48,932 nucleotides of DNA from Hellea sp. (GCA_013002305.1 JABDKG010000085.1:1-48932), one strand, 5' to 3'. Counted from the stretch's first letter, positions 9,529 to 19,609 are shown. The notes: generated from the sequence alone by a model not told the origin. Program-made: numbers and translations.

Positions 9529-10671
9529 GTGATTACCAATGCCATATCCACGTCAAGAACGGCACGCTCGCCGCTCTTTGAGTGGTGGCGTACGGTTGAT
9601 CATTTGACCCTAGCCCTGTTCGTTTGTCTTCTGGGCACGGGACTTATATTGTCTATGGCGGCCTCGCCGGCGGCGGCCGAAAGGCTCAGCGTTGCAAACC
9701 CGTTTTACCATCTTTACAAACATAGTGTTTTTGTCATTCTCGGTTTTTCCGGGGCGATTATCCTGTCATTCTTTAGCGCGCAAAACGCCAGGCGAATTGG
9801 CATTTTGGCGCTCATCGGAAGTTTCTTTTTGCTCCTTATGGTTAAATTTGCTGGATATGAGGTAAAAGGTGCCCAGCGCTGGATATCGCTTGGATTTTTC
9901 GGATTACAGCCCTCAGAACTTGCCAAGCCTTCATTTATAGTCTTTGCCGCTTGGATGTTCTCAGTCGGCAAGCGCGATCCGGCTGTGCCCGCCGTGCCTT
10001 TGGTATTTATCGTCTATCTCGCCCTGATATTTTTTCTGATCCAGCAGCCGGATTTCGGCCAGTCTTTCCTACTGACTCTTTGTTTTGCGGCCGTCTTCTT
10101 CTTCGCGGGTCTATCGCTGGGTTCGGTTTTATTTTTAATGATCGGGACGGGCGGGGCCGCTTTTATGGCTTATTTGTTTATGCCCCATGTCCAGTCCCGT
10201 ATTCAGCGCTTTATGAGCCCGGCAGGGGAAGATAATTACCAGACGGAGCGGGCTTTAGAGGCGATCCGCAGCGGCGGGTTTTTCGGACGCGGACCGGGTG
10301 AGGGCGACGTCAAATTCAGCCTGCCTGACGGCCACACTGATTTCATTTTCGCCGTCACCGTCGAAGAGTTTGGATTTCTAATTTCAGCATTTGTCATTAT
10401 TCTGCTGGCTGGCTTTGTCATTCGATGTTTCAGAAATGCGCTTAAGCTCAATGACTATTTTAGTCAGCTCGCGGTCGCCGGCCTGGCCACCATGATCGGT
10501 ATGCAGACCCTGATTAATCTGTTTGTTAATCTCAACATGGCGCCGCCCAAAGGCATGACCTTGCCGTTTATTTCCTACGGCGGCTCATCCATGCTGGCTC
10601 TGTGTTTTTCGGCCGGACTAATTCTGGCTTTCACGCGGCGAAGGCCCGGCGCTTACGGCTACGGGGATTAA
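9529..10671 (+). CDS. ftsW: Septal peptidoglycan glycosyltransferase FtsW (SEDS)
   Basis: FtsW polymerises lipid II at the septum together with FtsI. The 380-residue product is highly hydrophobic (about ten spans) and carries SEDS family landmarks: GAQRWISLGFFGLQPSELAK across one stretch, QQPDFGQSFLL, GGFFGRGPGEG, LPDGHTDFIFAV followed by EEFGF, and a C-terminal PFISYGGSSMLA. The start is GTG 9529, three bases after the murD stop, and the stop is one base before murG. The N-terminal tail before the first span is about 25 residues. Confidence 0.96.
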   Translation: MITNAISTSRTARSPLFEWWRTVDHLTLALFVCLLGTGLILSMAASPAAAERLSVANPFYHLYKHSVFVILGFSGAIILSFFSAQNARRIGILALIGSFFLLLMVKFAGYEVKGAQRWISLGFFGLQPSELAKPSFIVFAAWMFSVGKRDPAVPAVPLVFIVYLALIFFLIQQPDFGQSFLLTLCFAAVFFFAGLSLGSVLFLMIGTGGAAFMAYLFMPHVQSRIQRFMSPAGEDNYQTERALEAIRSGGFFGRGPGEGDVKFSLPDGHTDFIFAVTVEEFGFLISAFVIILLAGFVIRCFRNALKLNDYFSQLAVAGLATMIGMQTLINLFVNLNMAPPKGMTLPFISYGGSSMLALCFSAGLILAFTRRRPGAYGYGD

Positions 10672-10672
10672 T

Positions 10673-11755
10673 ATGCCCCGATTGCTCCTAGCTGCCGGCG
10701 GTACCGGCGGACATATGTTCCCGGCCCAGGCGCTCGCCGAAATTCTGAAATCTGACGGCTGGGACATCGCAATGATGACCGATGCGCGCGGACGCAAACA
10801 TTCTGGGAATATTCCAGCAGATCCGATTATCGACGTCGAAGCAGCAACGGTGAATCCCAAACGCCCGATCAAAGCCGTGACCGGATTGTGGCGATTGTCG
10901 CGAGGCGTTCGCCAAGCCAAGAAATTTACAAGAGACTGGAAGCCGGACGTGATTGTCGGCTTTGGCGGATATCCCGCTTTCCCGGCGATGCGCGCGGCTC
11001 AATCTTTGAAAATTCCGTCGCTGATCCATGAGCAAAATGCAGTGCTAGGCCGGGTCAATCGCGTGTTTGCAACCCGGGCTAGGGTCGTCGCCTCAGGTTT
11101 TGATGATCTGGAAAAATTGCCCGCAGGGGCCAATCACGTTCCGATTGGCAATCCGCTTCGGGCTCAAATAGTCGACGCTATCCCTGAAGCCTATGAAGCG
11201 CCGACCGGCATAATTAATCTCGTTATCATCGGCGGAAGCTTGGGAGCTAGACTGATCAGTGATGTGGTGCCGCGCGCCGTCGCAGACCTCCCGGAAGATC
11301 TGCGGAAACGGCTCCATGTCGTTCAGCAAACCCGTGAAGAGAGCCTGTCGGTTGCGCGCATGACCTATGAAGGCGCTTATGTGCCCAACATTTGCGAGCC
11401 GTTTTTTAGCGATATCCAGAAACATCTGGCATCCGCTCATTTCATAATCGGTCGTGCGGGCGCGTCTTCCGTGTCCGAAATCGCCGCAATGGGAAAGCCG
11501 AGCCTGCTTGTGCCGCTCGCTATCGCCATGGATGATCACCAAACCGCCAATGCCAATTCACTGAAAAGCCTTGGAGCTGCCGATATTTTGCCCGAATCCG
11601 AGTTTACGCCGGAAAAAGTCAAATCTATTTTGGAGGCGAGACTTAGTGATTCGAACTGGCTTGAAAACGCCGCCCGTTCTGCCAAAAGTGCCGCGCGCAC
11701 CGACGCAGCTAAGGCCATGGCCAAATTGGTCAAAGCGGCAATTCAAAACGCCTGA
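10673..11755 (+). CDS. murG: UDP-GlcNAc transferase to lipid I (lipid II synthase)
   Basis: MurG adds GlcNAc to lipid I on the cytoplasmic membrane face, giving lipid II. The 360 residues have the GT-B fold signatures [15 protein letters not shown] (from residue 9), [34 protein letters not shown] and the acceptor/donor site [19 protein letters not shown] then PSLLVPL. Length matches the family. The ATG follows the ftsW stop after one base. Confidence 0.97.
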   Translation: MPRLLLAAGGTGGHMFPAQALAEILKSDGWDIAMMTDARGRKHSGNIPADPIIDVEAATVNPKRPIKAVTGLWRLSRGVRQAKKFTRDWKPDVIVGFGGYPAFPAMRAAQSLKIPSLIHEQNAVLGRVNRVFATRARVVASGFDDLEKLPAGANHVPIGNPLRAQIVDAIPEAYEAPTGIINLVIIGGSLGARLISDVVPRAVADLPEDLRKRLHVVQQTREESLSVARMTYEGAYVPNICEPFFSDIQKHLASAHFIIGRAGASSVSEIAAMGKPSLLVPLAIAMDDHQTANANSLKSLGAADILPESEFTPEKVKSILEARLSDSNWLENAARSAKSAARTDAAKAMAKLVKAAIQNA

Positions 11756-11765
11756 AAGGCAAATT

Positions 11766-13217
11766 ATGGTCAAAGGTGACTCCGGCAGAGGCGGCAAAGG
11801 CCCCTCGAGCAAAGCCATGGCGACGAAAGTCCCGTTTGATACGGGACCCATACATTTTGTAGGCATTGGCGGTATTGGCATGAGCGGTATTGCCGAAGTG
11901 ATGCTCAATCTCGGCTATAAGGTTCAAGGCTCTGACCTACGTGAAAATGCCAATGTCAGACGATTACGTAATCTTGGTGCTACGATTTTTATCGGGCAAA
12001 AAGCCGAGCAAGTACACAGCGCCGGCGCGATCGTTATGTCGTCGGCAATTAAGGCCGGTAATCCAGAACTGGTTGAAGCCCGGGCCAGATCCATTCCTGT
12101 GGTCAGGCGGGCAGAGATGCTGGCGGAACTCATGCGTCTTAAATGGGCGGTCGGCATTGCCGGGACCCATGGGAAGACGACGACAACGACCATGATGGCG
12201 GCACTGCTAGAGGGCGGAAAACTGGATCCGACTGTGATTAATGGCGGCATCATTAATGCCTATGGCTCCAATGCCAAACTGGGAATGGGCGAGTGGATGG
12301 TGGTTGAGGCTGATGAGTCTGACGGGTCTTTCCTGAAATTATTTCCGACCGTAGCCGTCGTGACCAATATTGATCCCGAGCATATGGAGCATTATGGTGA
12401 TTTTGATACGCTCCGGGACGCTTTCACCACTTTTGTCGAAAATCTGCCATTTTACGGTTTTGGCGTCCTGTGTATTGATCATCCCGAAGTGCAGGCGCTG
12501 GTCTCGCGCATTCAAGACCGCCGCGTCATTACGTACGGATTCAATCCGCAGGCCGATGTTCGCGCCGAAAACCTCAAGCTTGAACCGAACGGCTCGCGCT
12601 TTGATGTCGTCTTTCGCAATGTCGACGGGATCGAAGATCGCTGGGATGGTCTGTTTTTGCCGATGGCCGGAAAACACAATACGCAAAATGTTCTCTCTGC
12701 AATCGCCGTAGCGCGTAAGCTCGGCATCACAGAAGCACAGGTTCGCACTGCGCTTGATAGCTTCCGCGGCGTCAAACGCCGCTTCACCCATTTAGGCGAA
12801 TGGAACGGTGTCAGCATAATCGATGATTACGGCCATCACCCGGTCGAGATCGCTGCGGTATTGCAGGCAGCGCGTCAGGTTGCCAGCGGTTCGGTTCACG
12901 CCGTCATGCAGCCCCATCGCTACTCCCGCCTATCGGATTTGTTTGAAGAATTTTGCACCTGTTTTAATCACGCCGATCATGTTTATATTTCCGACGTATA
13001 TGAGGCCGGCGAAAAACCGATCGACGGTATTAGCGGCCCGGCTCTGGTCGAAGGTCTGCAAGCCCATGGCCATCGCCATGCCACATCGATTTCCAAAGAT
13101 AATCTGGCCAAAACGCTTAAGCCCAAGCTCAAACCCGGCGATTTAATCGTTTGTCTCGGCGCCGGTGATATCACATTCTGGGCGGCTGATTTGATGGAAA
13201 ATCTGGAGGCGGCGTAA
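11766..13217 (+). CDS. murC: UDP-MurNAc--L-alanine ligase
   Basis: MurC adds L-Ala to UDP-MurNAc, the first stem-peptide step. The 483-residue product has [16 protein letters not shown] (nucleotide site, GIGGIGMSG at 33-41), the P-loop GTHGKT (133-138), [26 protein letters not shown] and the C-terminal [10 protein letters not shown] motif. I chose ATG 11766 because GAAAGG lies just upstream, overlapping the murG stop. This gives a Gly/Ser/Lys-rich 17-residue extension; ATG 11817 would start nearer to typical homologues but has no good ribosome binding site. Confidence 0.95.
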   Translation: MVKGDSGRGGKGPSSKAMATKVPFDTGPIHFVGIGGIGMSGIAEVMLNLGYKVQGSDLRENANVRRLRNLGATIFIGQKAEQVHSAGAIVMSSAIKAGNPELVEARARSIPVVRRAEMLAELMRLKWAVGIAGTHGKTTTTTMMAALLEGGKLDPTVINGGIINAYGSNAKLGMGEWMVVEADESDGSFLKLFPTVAVVTNIDPEHMEHYGDFDTLRDAFTTFVENLPFYGFGVLCIDHPEVQALVSRIQDRRVITYGFNPQADVRAENLKLEPNGSRFDVVFRNVDGIEDRWDGLFLPMAGKHNTQNVLSAIAVARKLGITEAQVRTALDSFRGVKRRFTHLGEWNGVSIIDDYGHHPVEIAAVLQAARQVASGSVHAVMQPHRYSRLSDLFEEFCTCFNHADHVYISDVYEAGEKPIDGISGPALVEGLQAHGHRHATSISKDNLAKTLKPKLKPGDLIVCLGAGDITFWAADLMENLEAA

Positions 13218-14126
13218 ATGTCCTTGATGGCGAGACTGCCATCGGTGCGCGGGAAGCTTTCTGAAAATGTATCTCTCGCGCCCTATAGTTGGCTTCGCGT
13301 GGGCGGCCCCGCTGATATTTTATTTATGCCTAAAGACGAGGCGGATTTAGCGCTTTTTATGTCGGCCACGCCGGAGGATATACCGGTGCAGGTTCTCGGC
13401 GTTGCGTCAAACACATTGATCAGAGATGGCGGCGTTCGCGGCGTGACCATTCGGCTCGGACCGGCATTTGCCAAAATCTCCACGCAAAAAACGACACTGA
13501 CGGCAGGAACGGCAGCGCTCGACAACCGGGTCGCTAAAGCGGCAGCCAAGGCGGGGATTGCCGGTCTGGAATTCTATGCGGGAATTCCCGGCACAATTGG
13601 CGGCGCGCTTCGCATGAATGCGGGCTGCTATGGCGGTGAAACCAAGGATATTTTGAAATCGGTCGTTGCGATTGACCGCCGCGGACGGCGTCAGATCATG
13701 ACTCTGGATGAAATGGGCTATAGTTACCGCCACTCCAGCGCAGCGAAAGACCTGATTTTCACACAGGCTATTTTTGAAGGTCAACCGGATAGCCCGGACG
13801 CTATAACGGCGCGTATGAACGATATCACATCCCGGCGCGAGGAGAGCCAGCCGATCCGGGAAAAAACCGGCGGCTCAACTTTTAAGAACCCCGACCCAGA
13901 ACAATCTGGCGGCCAAGGCGCTTGGCAGGTCATTGACGCAAGCGGCGGGCGGGGCTTCAAAGTCGGCGGCGCCCAGATGAGCGAAAAACACTGTAATTTC
14001 ATGATTAATACTGGCGAGGCGACAGCAGCCGATCTTGAAAATCTGGGTGAGACAATCCGCGCTATGGTGAAAGATAGCGAAGGGGTCGACCTTGAGTGGG
14101 AAATCAAACGGATCGGAGACCCGTAA
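13218..14126 (+). CDS. murB: UDP-N-acetylenolpyruvoylglucosamine reductase
   Basis: MurB is a cytoplasmic flavoenzyme that reduces UDP-GlcNAc-enolpyruvate to UDP-MurNAc using NADPH. The 302 residues contain the FAD-binding LRVGGPADILFMP and a second FAD segment (GLEFYAGIPGTIGGALRMN, including GCYGGE just after). GGSTFKNP holds the proton-donor Ser220, and the C-terminal motif is SEKHCNFMINTGEATA. The short length and GSTFKNP arrangement fit the type II MurB common in alphaproteobacteria. Its ATG directly abuts the murC stop, and its stop abuts ddl. Confidence 0.97.
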   Translation: MSLMARLPSVRGKLSENVSLAPYSWLRVGGPADILFMPKDEADLALFMSATPEDIPVQVLGVASNTLIRDGGVRGVTIRLGPAFAKISTQKTTLTAGTAALDNRVAKAAAKAGIAGLEFYAGIPGTIGGALRMNAGCYGGETKDILKSVVAIDRRGRRQIMTLDEMGYSYRHSSAAKDLIFTQAIFEGQPDSPDAITARMNDITSRREESQPIREKTGGSTFKNPDPEQSGGQGAWQVIDASGGRGFKVGGAQMSEKHCNFMINTGEATAADLENLGETIRAMVKDSEGVDLEWEIKRIGDP

Positions 14127-15056
14127 ATGACCCAGCGCATTGCAGTCTTAAAAGGCGGAATGTCACCTGAGCGGGATGTGTCCCTTGTCTCGGGCGCGGC
14201 CTGCGCCGAAGCGCTGAGAGCCGAGGGTTTTGACGTCACGGAAATTGATGTCGGTCATAATATTTGGGAGCAGCTTCATGCCGCCGACCCGGACGTTATA
14301 TTCAATGCGCTGCACGGTGAGTGGGGTGAAGATGGCCGCATCCAGGGTGTCCTGGATTTATTTGGCGCGCCCTATACGCATTGCGGCGTGATGGCCTCGG
14401 CGCTGGCAATGGATAAACATCGCAGTAAAGCCGTATTGCGCGATGTTGGTATCACGGTTCCGGATGGAACGCTGGCCGCGCGCACCGCAGTGGCACAATC
14501 TCACCCGATGGAACCGCCCTATGTGGTTAAGCCCAATGCGCAAGGCTCCAGCGTTGGCGTCTATATTGTCAGAGACGGCGCCAACGGTCCGGCCGCTGAA
14601 GTCGCCGAGAATGAGGCGATGGGGGAGATGGTTCTGGTTGAAGAATTTATTCCCGGTCGCGAATTGACGGTATCAGTGATGGACGGAAAAGCACTCGCCG
14701 TAACCGAAATTATTCCGACCAGCGGCTGGTATGATTATGAAGCCAAATATGCCGACGGCGGGTCGCGCCACGAAGTGCCGGCCAAAATTTCGCAGGATGT
14801 CGAGGATTTATGTAAAACGTGGGCTCTGTTGGCCCATGAAACGCTCGGCTGCAAGGGCGTTACCCGTTCGGACTTCAGATTTAATGAAATTAATAACGAC
14901 TTAAACGATATCGTAAATAAAATCGTAATGCTTGAACTCAATACTCAACCCGGAATGACTCCGACTTCGCTTGTGCCTGAACAGGCTGCCCATGTCGGAA
15001 TGAGTTTTGGCCAGCTTTGCCGCTGGATTGTTGAGGATGCTTCATGGCCACGATAA
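14127..15056 (+). CDS. ddl: D-alanine--D-alanine ligase
   Basis: Ddl makes the D-Ala-D-Ala dipeptide used by MurF. The 309-residue ATP-grasp protein begins MTQRIAVLKGGMSPERDVSLVSG across its N-terminal substrate site, and continues with ALHGEWGEDGRIQG, PYVVKPNAQGSSVGV, VEEFIPGRELTVSV, GVTRSDFRF and MLELNTQPGMTPTSLVPEQA. These are all typical Ddl motifs. It abuts murB and overlaps ftsQ by 13 bases. That it is the only copy in the genome cannot be judged here. Confidence 0.96.
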   Translation: MTQRIAVLKGGMSPERDVSLVSGAACAEALRAEGFDVTEIDVGHNIWEQLHAADPDVIFNALHGEWGEDGRIQGVLDLFGAPYTHCGVMASALAMDKHRSKAVLRDVGITVPDGTLAARTAVAQSHPMEPPYVVKPNAQGSSVGVYIVRDGANGPAAEVAENEAMGEMVLVEEFIPGRELTVSVMDGKALAVTEIIPTSGWYDYEAKYADGGSRHEVPAKISQDVEDLCKTWALLAHETLGCKGVTRSDFRFNEINNDLNDIVNKIVMLELNTQPGMTPTSLVPEQAAHVGMSFGQLCRWIVEDASWPR

Positions 15057-15889
15057 AACGTGTTAGCCCTTTAAAACCCGGATTGAGAGGGGCCCGCAAT
15101 TGGGCCACAGCGCAGCTGCGAGCGGCGAATTATTCGCGCAAAGGTTTTTGGCGCCTAGCTCTTAGCGTATTAGGCATATTTCTTTTCATCGGATTTATCG
15201 CGCTTTGGCTCGGCGGATTATTGCCGGACGCCAAACGGGTTGGCGACAATTTCACCAAGGACCGCCTGATGTCTATGGGATTTGTGGTCGAACGTGTTGA
15301 TGTGATGGGCGAAGGCCGGATTAGCGAAAAAGATGTCCTGCGAGCGGTTGGCGTGAAAAAAGGCGATTATCTGTTCGCGCTTGATTTGAAAGAAGCTCAA
15401 GCCCGAGTTGAAAATCTTAGCTGGGTCGAGCGCGCGATTGTCCGCCGGCTTTGGCCCGACCGTATTGTTGTCCAGATCATTGAGCGCAAATCATATGCTC
15501 TCTGGCAAAGCGAGGGCGAGTTTTACCTGATCGACCGGGAAGGGGGAATCATCACCCAGGCCAGCCTCGCCGACCATTCTGATATTCCGCTGATTGTCGG
15601 CGCCTCAGCGCCGGAGCACTTCGAAAAACTGAACGCGAAAATGGCCAATTACCCGCTCCTTAAAGGCCGGGTAGATAGTTTTGTCCGGCACAATACAGAT
15701 CGCTGGGATATCATCATTGATAATGGCGGTATGCGCGTCAAATTACCGGCCGATAATGTCGAGCAGGCTTTGACTCGCTTAACGGGGCTGCAAAAAAGTC
15801 GGCAAATTCTTGATCGTAAAATCTCGGTTATTGATATGCGTTTGGACGATCGAATTACTCTTAGCCCTGCAACGGAAAAGCCTGCCTGA
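15044..15889 (+). CDS. ftsQ: Cell division protein FtsQ
   Basis: FtsQ is the bitopic scaffold of the FtsQLB division complex. The 281-residue product has an approximately 35-residue basic cytoplasmic tail, one span (LALSVLGIFLFIGFIALWL), then a periplasmic POTRA domain (VVERVDVMGEGRISEKDVL, then LSWVERAIVRRLWPDRIVV) and a C-terminal beta domain (EFYLIDREGGIIT, MRVKLPADNVEQAL). The ATG lies inside the last codons of ddl (13-base overlap). ftsA follows after 6 bases. Confidence 0.94.
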   Translation: MATIKRVSPLKPGLRGARNWATAQLRAANYSRKGFWRLALSVLGIFLFIGFIALWLGGLLPDAKRVGDNFTKDRLMSMGFVVERVDVMGEGRISEKDVLRAVGVKKGDYLFALDLKEAQARVENLSWVERAIVRRLWPDRIVVQIIERKSYALWQSEGEFYLIDREGGIITQASLADHSDIPLIVGASAPEHFEKLNAKMANYPLLKGRVDSFVRHNTDRWDIIIDNGGMRVKLPADNVEQALTRLTGLQKSRQILDRKISVIDMRLDDRITLSPATEKPA

Positions 15890-15895
15890 TAGATT

Positions 15896-17167
15896 ATGAT
15901 TTCTCGCGGTCGAAAAACCAAAAATGAGGCGCAAGCTGTACTGGATATTGGATCCAGTAAGGTCGTATGCCTGATTGGCCAGGCTGACCCCAATATGGGT
16001 GTCCGGATACTGGGATCTGGTTTTGGCGTTAGTTCCGGACTGAAATCCGGCGCGGTCGTCGATATTCACGCTGTAGAGCACGGGGTTAGAACCGCAGTTG
16101 AAAAAGCTGAGCGCGAGGCCGGCGTCGCGGTCCAATCAGTTGCAGTCAATGTTGCTGTCAGGTCACTCAGGTCAGAACATCTGAAAGTTCAAACAGAATT
16201 TGCCAATGGCGAGGTCGCCGATCGGGATCTCAGGCGTTTGGTCAATTCGTCATTGTCCGAATTCGCCCAGCCGGAGCAAACCATTCTACATGCCATCCCG
16301 CTGAGCTGGAGCGTGGATGGCGAACGCAATATTGATGAGCCGCGCGGCATGTATGGTTCGTCCCTGGGTGTTGATATGCATTTCGTCATGGCCGGCGTTG
16401 GTCCACTTCGAAATCTTGCCCATTGTATCGAGCGCTGCCACCTCTCGATCAATTCAGTTTCGGCGTCGCCTTATGCTGCTGGCCTGTCAGTGCTGACCGA
16501 GGACGAAAAAGATTTGGGCGTCACGCTAATTGACCTGGGCGGCGGCATCACGTCTGCTTCGGTTTTCCGGGACAATTCTCTCGTTCATGTCGAGACCCTC
16601 GCGGTTGGCGGCGTCACCCTGACCAAAGATATTGCGCGCGGTCTCATGACCCCGCCGGAAGCGGCCGAGCGCATAAAGATGATTTATGGCTCTGCCTTGC
16701 ACGGCGCCGATGATGATCGTGAAAGCATCCCCTGTCCGCCAATGGGCGCGCAGGACACGCTGCATCATGAACCCAAGTCAATGTTGACGGGAATCATTCG
16801 CAGCCGAATCGAAGAAATATTCGAAATCCTGCGCGACCGGATGAATCAGAAAGGACTCGATGCCTATTCTGGAAGACGAATTGTTTTAACCGGAGGCGGA
16901 GCCCAGCTAAACGGCGTCCGCGAATTGGCGGAATACGTTTTTAACAAACGCGCCCGCATCGGGCGGCCTCACGGTGTGCTTGGTCTCGATGAAAGCCTCT
17001 CTTCGCCTGACTTCGCCGTGGCAACAGGTCTTCTTAAGTATCAGTTTTTAAAAGAAAAAGATGTCATCACCGGACCGCCTGATTTAACCGGTCGGCGGTA
17101 TATGAAAAAACGTTATAGCGGCGGGTCTATTGGCCGATCTATCCAATGGTTGCGCGAAAATTTCTAG
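15896..17167 (+). CDS. ftsA: Cell division ATPase FtsA
   Basis: FtsA is an actin-like ATPase that tethers FtsZ to the membrane and recruits later division proteins. The 423-residue product shows phosphate-1 motif AVLDIGSSKVVCLIG, the 1C insertion domain, phosphate-2 motif VTLIDLGGGITSASVF and adenosine motif RRIVLTGGGAQLNGV. The C-terminus GRSIQWLRENF looks like the usual amphipathic membrane-targeting helix. It closes the tightly packed dcw gene string; 110 bases separate it from ftsZ. Confidence 0.96.
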   Translation: MISRGRKTKNEAQAVLDIGSSKVVCLIGQADPNMGVRILGSGFGVSSGLKSGAVVDIHAVEHGVRTAVEKAEREAGVAVQSVAVNVAVRSLRSEHLKVQTEFANGEVADRDLRRLVNSSLSEFAQPEQTILHAIPLSWSVDGERNIDEPRGMYGSSLGVDMHFVMAGVGPLRNLAHCIERCHLSINSVSASPYAAGLSVLTEDEKDLGVTLIDLGGGITSASVFRDNSLVHVETLAVGGVTLTKDIARGLMTPPEAAERIKMIYGSALHGADDDRESIPCPPMGAQDTLHHEPKSMLTGIIRSRIEEIFEILRDRMNQKGLDAYSGRRIVLTGGGAQLNGVRELAEYVFNKRARIGRPHGVLGLDESLSSPDFAVATGLLKYQFLKEKDVITGPPDLTGRRYMKKRYSGGSIGRSIQWLRENF

Positions 17168-17277
17168 ACCGAAATTAATCTGTATTAATTCCCTGCCAAA
17201 ACCGAAATTTTAAGACCTGATTAACCGAATTGAGTCAATTGTTAACCAGCGAGAAACCATAAAATTTGAGGGATGTC
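17168..17277 (+). promoter_or_regulatory. ftsZ upstream region with CtrA-like and GANTC sites
   Basis: This 110-base gap holds a perfect TTAA-N7-TTAA match (17210-17213 and 17221-17224, followed by CC), a further GTTAACC half-site at 17241-17247, and GAGTC (a GANTC site) at 17232-17236 between them. In Caulobacter, CtrA represses ftsZ and CcrM methylation at GANTC promotes its transcription, so the same dual cell-cycle control is a reasonable inference. A looser TTAA-N6-TTAA pair lies near 17175-17188. No -35/-10 pair was confidently assigned. Confidence 0.65.
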
Positions 17278-18705
17278 ATGGGAATCAATTTAGCCCTTCC
17301 AAAGTCAGTCGATATAAAACCGAGGATCGTTGTTATCGGCGTCGGTGGCGCTGGCGGTAATGCGGTCAACAATATGATTACCTCGGGTCTGGGAGGTGTT
17401 GAGTTTGTTGTTGCCAATACGGACGCACAGGCTTTGGCCTTTTCAGCTGCCGACCGGCGTGTACAAATGGGCACAGGGATTACGCGTGGCCTCGGTGCCG
17501 GTATGAAGCCGGAGATTGGCGAAGAGTCAGCCGAAGATTCCATGACAGAGATACTCGAACATCTTGACGGCGCGCATATGTTATTTGTCGCGGCCGGAAT
17601 GGGCGGCGGAACCGGAACCGGCGCTGCGCCGGTTATTGCGCGTGCCGCTCGTGAGAAAGGTATTTTAACAGTTGCGATTGTGACCAAGCCTTTTCAGTTT
17701 GAAGGATCGCGCCGGATGGCGATTGCCGAAGAAGGTATTGAGCGTCTGACATCCGCAGTTGATACGTTAATCGTTATTCCGAACCAGAACCTGTTCCGGA
17801 TCGCAACCGAGCAAACAACCATGACAGACGCATTTGCGATGGCCGATGAAGTCCTGAATTCGGGCGTTCGCGGGATTACAGATTTGATGGTCGTGCCTGG
17901 CCTGATCAATCTTGACTTTAATGACGTCCGGACAATCATGGACGAAATGGGCAAAGCCATGATGGGAACCGGCGAAGCAACCGGTGAGCGCCGGGCCGTT
18001 GAAGCCGCAGAAGGCGCGATTTCTAATCCGCTGCTGGATGATGTGTCTCTTAAGGGCGCGCGCGGCGTACTTATTAATATTACAGGCGGCAAGGATTTGA
18101 CACTTTACGAAGTAGACGAAGCTGCCAGCCTAATCAGATCTCAAGTCGACCAGGACGCTAACATCATTGTCGGTTCTGCGCTTGATCCTGATCTAGACGG
18201 TATTGTCCGCGTATCAGTCGTTGCAACGGGCGTCGGCGCAGAAGCCGGCGCAATGCCGGTCGCGCAGTCCAGCCTCGATAATAATATCTCACGTCTCAAA
18301 GCCTCATCGGCCAGCCTAAGGGCGACCCGCGAACCGGTTGCCGTTATCGGCGAAGACGATATTCCTGCGCTTGATAAAATTGAAGCTGAATCTGAGCCTG
18401 CCTATATGGCGCAAGCGAGACCTGCCGAGCGGGAAGCCTCTGTCTCGGCGCCAGAAGCTACGATTGCGCCGCCGCCTATGCCGCGCGCCGCCGTGACAGC
18501 GCCTGCACCGGCACCAGCCCCGGCTCAGCCGCAACCCCAGACAATCGTGAAGCGACCATTTGGTTTTTTTGGTCGGAAAAAATCAATCCCGGTTGCGGCC
18601 ACGCCCCCGGAGCGCCCGCGCGTTCAAAATACCGGCGATCTTTTCGGCGAAGATGAGAATGACGAGTTGGAAATCCCGGCATTCCTCCGGCGACAATCGC
18701 ATTAG
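17278..18705 (+). CDS. ftsZ: Cell division GTPase FtsZ
   Basis: FtsZ is the tubulin homologue that builds the Z ring. The 475-residue product has [17 protein letters not shown], the tubulin signature GGGTGTG (109-115), NQNLFR, and the T7-loop region [19 protein letters not shown] long Ala/Pro-rich linker (about residues 320-455) follows, then the C-terminal peptide [11 protein letters not shown], which binds FtsA and other partners. The linker holds a basic patch, [11 protein letters not shown]. Start ATG 17278 has GAGGGAT about 5 bases upstream; a TTG at 17266 is in frame but lies before that site. Confidence 0.97.
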   Translation: MGINLALPKSVDIKPRIVVIGVGGAGGNAVNNMITSGLGGVEFVVANTDAQALAFSAADRRVQMGTGITRGLGAGMKPEIGEESAEDSMTEILEHLDGAHMLFVAAGMGGGTGTGAAPVIARAAREKGILTVAIVTKPFQFEGSRRMAIAEEGIERLTSAVDTLIVIPNQNLFRIATEQTTMTDAFAMADEVLNSGVRGITDLMVVPGLINLDFNDVRTIMDEMGKAMMGTGEATGERRAVEAAEGAISNPLLDDVSLKGARGVLINITGGKDLTLYEVDEAASLIRSQVDQDANIIVGSALDPDLDGIVRVSVVATGVGAEAGAMPVAQSSLDNNISRLKASSASLRATREPVAVIGEDDIPALDKIEAESEPAYMAQARPAEREASVSAPEATIAPPPMPRAAVTAPAPAPAPAQPQPQTIVKRPFGFFGRKKSIPVAATPPERPRVQNTGDLFGEDENDELEIPAFLRRQSH

Positions 18706-18805
18706 GCTCTGAAAGCCTGAGATAGGGTCAAACAACTTATTCGCTTTGCCTTTGGAGCACGATATTCAATCGCCCCGCAATAATTAATTTACTCGTTGGA
18801 TTCGC

Positions 18806-19369
18806 TTATTTCGAAATTCGTAAAATTTTATTTATTTCGTCAAACAGTTTTGAATGTCTCGCATAAATTCAGCCATTCTAACCTGTTTTCTGTGATATAA
18901 TATGTAATGCCTCAGTTTCGTGAAATTGATGCTTAAATTTATGTGCGGAAACTATAATAAATGGAGTTTTATTGGCCAACGCCGAATTTCCGATCTCACG
19001 AATTCTGATAGTTGTTTTAACCCCTTCCATACTCGGCATCGATAAATCCATTAAAAGTAAGTCAAGCTTTTCTGGTTCAATTCTTTCAAACGCTTCAATT
19101 CCAATGGTTGCTGTTGAAACTTGGGGCTGCCGATTTTAAAAATTTTGAAAGACCAAGATGTTCGTGTGATCGTCATCAACAATCGAAAAGTGGATTGCTT
19201 TGCGATTAGCAATCAAAACCACCCCGTTTCTGTCTATAATGATGGGAATGTTTTCGTTTCTCAGCGAACCTAGTGTCAAATTCGAATTTTGCTGACGGCT
19301 GTAAATTGAACGCCCAAGGTGCCCGCTTTTCGCTATTACCGGGGCAATATTGTATGGCGGACCCAACAA
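18806..19369 (-). pseudogene. Decayed response-regulator receiver domain
   Basis: Reading leftward, one frame gives AIHFSIVDDDHTN (the acidic pocket of a receiver domain), an in-frame TAA at 19136-19138, then QVSTATIGIEAFERIEPEK and LDLLLMDLSMPSMEGVKTT. The latter contains the phospho-acceptor Asp in its usual LLMDxxMPxMxG setting. TPFIIVSAHK follows, then a TAG at 18878-18880, another stop, and SKLFDEINKILRIS, which resembles the last receiver helix. The beta1-to-helix1 spacing is several residues short and the usual KP is gone. No intact start or output domain was found. The 60 or so residues upstream of the receiver (to 19369) are not recognised. It looks like the tail of a hybrid kinase or a lone regulator. 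Confidence 0.7.
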
Positions 19370-19609
19370 GTTGGATCCGCCGTAAGAGTGGGGCTAGGGA
19401 ATGGGATTTCACTACCGTATCTCAATAGGAACAAGCACAGTTCCTATGGTTGTATATATAAGCATATGATTAATTAGTAGTTAAAAAAACAAAAAAAATG
19501 TAATTAAAACAATAGTTTAATAAAACATCAAATATGCTTGAGGTTGAAATGATTTAAGAAATTTAGCGAATTGACTATTTCAGCTTTCTGAGCCTTGACT
19601 ATACGAGAA
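19370..19609. other. AT-rich non-coding stretch downstream of the MarR gene
   Basis: No gene was recognised in these 240 bases. The stretch 19440-19560 is far richer in A and T than its surroundings, with long A runs (19481-19500). It contains one TTAA-N7-TTAA match (19470-19473 and 19481-19484). In such composition that match may be chance. Together with the receiver-domain remnant it separates ftsZ from the MarR gene. Confidence 0.5.

Noticed and set aside
19470-19484. Perfect TTAA-N7-TTAA in the AT-rich region upstream of the receiver remnant
   Set aside because: The surrounding composition makes such a match likely by chance and there is no intact gene next to it to control.
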